Origin: Brevundimonas sp.
Lineage (GTDB): Bacteria > Pseudomonadota > Alphaproteobacteria > Caulobacterales > Caulobacteraceae
Direction of reading: 5' to 3'
DNA length: 7,985 bases
Assembly (NCBI RefSeq): GCF_031082345.1
Contig: NZ_JAVHLH010000126.1
Location: 1-7,985, forward strand
The translations under genes and the position numbers were made by a program. Numbering within the stretch: position 1 is the stretch's first letter; every line of letters begins with the position of its first letter. The notes beneath the pieces were generated by a model. That model had not been told where the DNA came from. It ran no database searches and saw only the letters and a list, made by a program, of their open reading frames with translations. Of the stretch, positions 6,138 through 7,985 are shown piece after piece.

Positions 6138-6722
6138 CTAGCGCGGGGAGACGGCCCCCTCCGCCGGCCAGCCGGTGTCACCAACCCGGGTCAGGCGCAT
6201 GTCGATCATCGGCCGGGGCGGCTGGCCCTCCGCGATATAGGTTCCGACCTCGTGCCAGGTCCCGTCGCGGACGACGGCGACGTATTCGATCCGGGCGTTC
6301 GGTCCGGCCGGCGTCTCCCAGCGGAAGCCGTCCTCGGTGCGCTCGAAGCGGTAGTCGCCGGAATAGCCGTTGGCGTATGAGCGGAACCCGTAACGTCCCT
6401 CGCGCTCGTTCCAGGACAGCACGGCCATGGCGTTGAACATCGTCGTGCCGTCGGCGGCGTAGCCCCGGCCCTCGATGACCTTGATCGATCCGCCGAGGAA
6501 TGACCCGACCCGCTCGGTCTGGGTCAGGGTCTCGGGTCCGCCGGGACCGTGGACCACCGCCTGTCCGCGCCACTCCCCGTCCAGGAAGTCCAGCGCCCCG
6601 ACGGCCTCGCGCTGGGCGACGGAACCGGCCGGTTGAACGGGGACCTGCGCGGAGGCCGTGACCGGCGCGGCGATCAGGATCGCGGCGGCGGCCGCGGACA
6701 ACATCAGATGCATGGCTTTCAT
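6138..6722 (-). CDS. Exported lipocalin-like (DUF1579-type) beta-barrel protein, function unknown
   Basis: A 194-residue exported protein. The N-terminus MKAMHLMLSAAAAAILIAAPVTASA is a clear signal peptide with cleavage expected after ASA (residue 25), before QVP. The mature part begins with LDFLDGEWRGQ (45-54), the typical opening of DUF1579/lipocalin-like domains ('fdfl.G.W.g'). Alternating short strands follow: TLTQTERVGSFLGG at 66-79, TMFNAMAVLSWNEREGRYGFRSYANG at 94-119, and GDYRFERTEDGFRWETPAG at 122-140. It ends with IEYVAVVRDGTWHEVGTYI (145-163) and MIDMRLTRV (172-180). The pattern suggests one small antiparallel beta-barrel, possibly binding a small hydrophobic ligand; no catalytic motif is seen. 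ATG 6722 is chosen because GGGAG lies 8 bases upstream and the signal peptide starts there. An upstream ATG at 6758 would add 12 residues and would lie inside the promoter. The family call is by pattern only. Confidence 0.65.
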   Translation of the reverse strand: MKAMHLMLSAAAAAILIAAPVTASAQVPVQPAGSVAQREAVGALDFLDGEWRGQAVVHGPGGPETLTQTERVGSFLGGSIKVIEGRGYAADGTTMFNAMAVLSWNEREGRYGFRSYANGYSGDYRFERTEDGFRWETPAGPNARIEYVAVVRDGTWHEVGTYIAEGQPPRPMIDMRLTRVGDTGWPAEGAVSPR

Positions 6723-6727
6723 GACGG

Positions 6728-6737
6728 CCTCTCCCTT
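6728..6737 (-). promoter_or_regulatory. Strong Shine-Dalgarno site of the lipocalin-like gene
   Basis: AAGGGAGAGG on the minus strand, with the GGGAG core 8 bases before ATG 6722. It is the best ribosome binding site in the window and fixes the start at 6722 rather than 6758. Confidence 0.7.
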
Positions 6738-6739
6738 AT

Positions 6740-6756
6740 GCTTTGCGTTGTAAAGC
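6740..6756. promoter_or_regulatory. Possible operator: imperfect palindrome over the -10 box
   Basis: GCTTT at 6740-6744 and AAAGC at 6752-6756 are perfect inverted arms around GCGTTGT, with one further C-G match inside, giving a 17-base imperfect palindrome. It overlaps the predicted -10 element and start site of the lipocalin-like gene, a usual position for a repressor site. The AT-rich arms stand out from the GC-rich surroundings. No regulator gene is in the window, so this is only a candidate. Confidence 0.4.
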
Positions 6757-6775
6757 ACTTGGTGACGCTTGGCAA
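6747..6775 (-). promoter_or_regulatory. Sigma70-type promoter of the lipocalin-like gene
   Basis: On the minus strand, TTGCCA (6775-6770) and TACAAC (6752-6747) are separated by exactly 17 bases, close to the TTGACA/TATAAT consensus. Transcription would start near 6740, leaving a leader of about 18 bases that contains the Shine-Dalgarno site. It lies just downstream of the cytochrome c1 terminator, as expected for a new transcription unit, which may run on into the M28 genes and the RidA gene. An imperfect palindrome covers the -10 box. Confidence 0.6.
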
Positions 6776-6815
6776 CCCGCGTTCGCCGGAGCCGAATCCG
6801 CCAGGCGGCGCAATT

Positions 6816-6849
6816 GAAAAACCCGCCGGCGCTGATGCCCCGGCGGGTT
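6816..6849 (-). terminator. Rho-independent terminator of the cytochrome bc1 operon
   Basis: AACCCGCCGG (6820-6829) and CCGGCGGGTT (6840-6849) form a perfect 10-base-pair GC-rich stem with a 10-base loop. Read on the minus strand the stem runs into a T-run (five T at 6821-6817, partly in the stem base) followed by C. It begins 23 bases after the stop of the cytochrome c1 gene, exactly where the operon should end. Confidence 0.9.
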
Positions 6850-6872
6850 CGTCATTCGGCGGTGGCCGTCCC

Positions 6873-7745
6873 CTAGTGGGCGACGCCCTTCCAGATGCGG
6901 CGGTAGCTGACGTAGGTCACGCCGGCGAACAGGAACAGGAAGATCATCACGCCCAGGCCGGTCTGCTTGCGCTGGACCTGCTTCGGATCCGACGCCCAGG
7001 CGATGAAGGCGGCGACGTCCTTGGCGTACTGATCGACCGTCTCGGCCGAGCCGTCGTCATAGGTCACCTGACCGTCCATCAGCGGCGGCGGCATGGCGAT
7101 GAAGCCGCCCTCCGGCACGTGGCCCTCGCCAGTCCAGTAGGAGCTCAGGTCGCCCGCCATATAGGGATTGTAGTACTGGCCCGGACCGACCCGCAGCCCG
7201 GCGGGCGGCGCCACATAGCCCGACATCAGCGAATAGATGTAGTTGGCGCCGTCGTGGCGCGCCTTGGCCATGACCGACAGGTCCGGCGGGGCCGCGCCCC
7301 CATTGCCGGCCGCCGCGGCGACGGCGTTGGGATAGGGGTTCGGGAATTTGTCGGCCGGCACGGCGTCGCGCATGATCGCCTCGCCGGTCTCGCTGTCGAT
7401 GTCCGGCACCTGGGCCTCGGCGGCCAGAACCTTGACGAAGCGGTTGTCGGCCGGATTGGCCTGATGCGGGTCGTAGAACGGACCGCCCGGCTCGGCCAGG
7501 GTGCGGAAATGCATCAGGTCCATGCTGTGGCAGGACGCGCAGACCTCACGGTAGACCTTGTAGCCACGCTGCAGCTGGCCCTGGTCGAAGGTCCCGAACG
7601 GCCCCTCGAAGCTGAAGCCGCCGCTGCGCGGGTGCTTGGCGCCGCCGGCGGCAAGTGCGGGCTGGGCCGAGATGGCGAGGCCGGCCGCAACGGCGATCAG
7701 GACCAGGGTCTTTTTCATCGAACGCATCGAAGTCTCGAGGGTCAT
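6873..7745 (-). CDS. petC: Cytochrome c1 of the cytochrome bc1 complex (complex III)
   Basis: A 290-residue membrane-anchored c-type cytochrome that passes electrons from the Rieske protein to soluble or membrane cytochrome c on the periplasmic side. A signal peptide (KKTLVLIAVAAGLAISAQPALA, residues 11-32) is followed by the heme c motif CASCH at 69-73, with His73 as proximal ligand. MHFRTL (78-83), PNPYPN (135-140) and PPDLS (153-157) are typical of cytochrome c1. AMPPPL at 217-222 supplies the axial ligand Met218. One C-terminal transmembrane helix (about 263-281, GLGVMIFLFLFAGVTYVSY) ends in RRIWKGVAH, a usual anchor. The start at 7745 lies 8 bases after the cytochrome b stop with a GAAGGG 12 bases upstream; in-frame ATGs at 7727 and 7718 are possible and would only shorten the n-region. 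The gene is separate from cytochrome b, unlike the fused fbcH gene of some rhizobia. Confidence 0.97.
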   Translation of the reverse strand: MTLETSMRSMKKTLVLIAVAAGLAISAQPALAAGGAKHPRSGGFSFEGPFGTFDQGQLQRGYKVYREVCASCHSMDLMHFRTLAEPGGPFYDPHQANPADNRFVKVLAAEAQVPDIDSETGEAIMRDAVPADKFPNPYPNAVAAAAGNGGAAPPDLSVMAKARHDGANYIYSLMSGYVAPPAGLRVGPGQYYNPYMAGDLSSYWTGEGHVPEGGFIAMPPPLMDGQVTYDDGSAETVDQYAKDVAAFIAWASDPKQVQRKQTGLGVMIFLFLFAGVTYVSYRRIWKGVAH

Positions 7746-7753
7746 GGTCGGTC

Positions 7754-7985
7754 TCAGCCCTTCTGCTCGGAAGAGGCGGCGCCGAGCGGGGCGTCTACCG
7801 TGGGCAGAACCGGTTCGGAGATGGTCGCCGGGATAGGCAGCGGGGTCTCGCGCAGGCCAAGGAGCGGCATGATCACGATGAAGAAGGCGAAGTAGTAGAG
7901 CGTGAACAGGCGCGTCAGCCACAGGTAGCTGTTCAGCTGGCCGTCGAAGAGGACGAAGCTGGGCATGCCCGGCACCACCTGGGCG
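7754..7985 (-). CDS. petB: Cytochrome b of the cytochrome bc1 complex, C-terminal part only
   Basis: The last 76 complete codons of a gene that runs off the right edge of the window. The visible part holds a final transmembrane helix, LWLTRLFTLYYFAFFIVIMPLLG, then the short ETPLPIP stretch. This matches the last helix and end of bacterial cytochrome b, where the sequence typically reads 'R..T.yYF..F...lPllg..E.P..lP'. A cytoplasmic tail of about 25 residues ending in SSEQKG follows. The heme-ligating histidines and quinol site are outside the window. The stop is 8 bases before the cytochrome c1 start, so the two are one operon; the Rieske gene would be expected farther right. Confidence 0.94.
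   Translation of the reverse strand, partial: AQVVPGMPSFVLFDGQLNSYLWLTRLFTLYYFAFFIVIMPLLGLRETPLPIPATISEPVLPTVDAPLGAASSEQKG

Noticed and set aside
4567..6141. Long open frame (524 codons) on the plus strand opposite the lipoprotein M28 gene
   Set aside because: Same antisense shadow pattern; no recognisable domain, and the minus-strand gene is unambiguous.
6549..7895. Long open frame (448 codons) on the plus strand across the cytochrome c1 gene
   Set aside because: It runs through the terminator, the promoter and cytochrome c1 in antisense and has no coherent domain.
6873..7922. Longer cytochrome c1 start at 7922
   Set aside because: It would overlap the cytochrome b end almost fully in another frame and put an arginine-rich segment before the signal peptide; ATG 7745 follows the cytochrome b stop directly.

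Overview
The window reads as ordinary chromosomal DNA of a high-GC alphaproteobacterium. The pattern would suit Caulobacterales such as Brevundimonas or a relative, but that placement is an inference from gene content and codon use, with no marker gene to confirm it. Coding density is very high. I see no mobile element, tRNA, rRNA or CRISPR array. No gene-free stretch exceeds about 150 bases.

Plus strand, left third (1-2275): the C-terminal end of a short-chain dehydrogenase/reductase cut by the window edge, a CitE/HpcH-type lyase that overlaps it by one base (TGATG), and after a 76-base gap a long FabH-like 3-oxoacyl-ACP synthase III. The first two are translationally coupled and probably share a pathway. 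The thiolase-fold gene may or may not belong to the same transcript.

Minus strand, middle (2281-6722), in transcription order from right to left: a small secreted lipocalin-like protein with a clear sigma70-type promoter, a lipoprotein M28 metallopeptidase, a second M28 metallopeptidase paralogue with an ordinary signal peptide, and a RidA-family protein whose ATG overlaps the stop of the second peptidase. The two peptidases are a tandem duplication with all zinc and catalytic residues intact. They carry PA-like inserts and probably hydrolyse peptides in the periplasm, one anchored to a membrane and one soluble. The RidA protein lacks the arginine needed for classical imine deaminase activity.

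Minus strand, right end (6873-7985): the end of cytochrome b and a complete cytochrome c1 of the bc1 complex, closed by a textbook rho-independent terminator. This separates the respiratory operon from the genes that follow.

No dramatic new system is visible. The points most worth a second look are the diverged tandem M28 pair with different anchoring, the active-site-deficient RidA coupled to it, the dihydropteridine-reductase-like tail of the SDR coupled to a CitE-like lyase, and an imperfect palindrome lying over the -10 box of the lipocalin-like gene.
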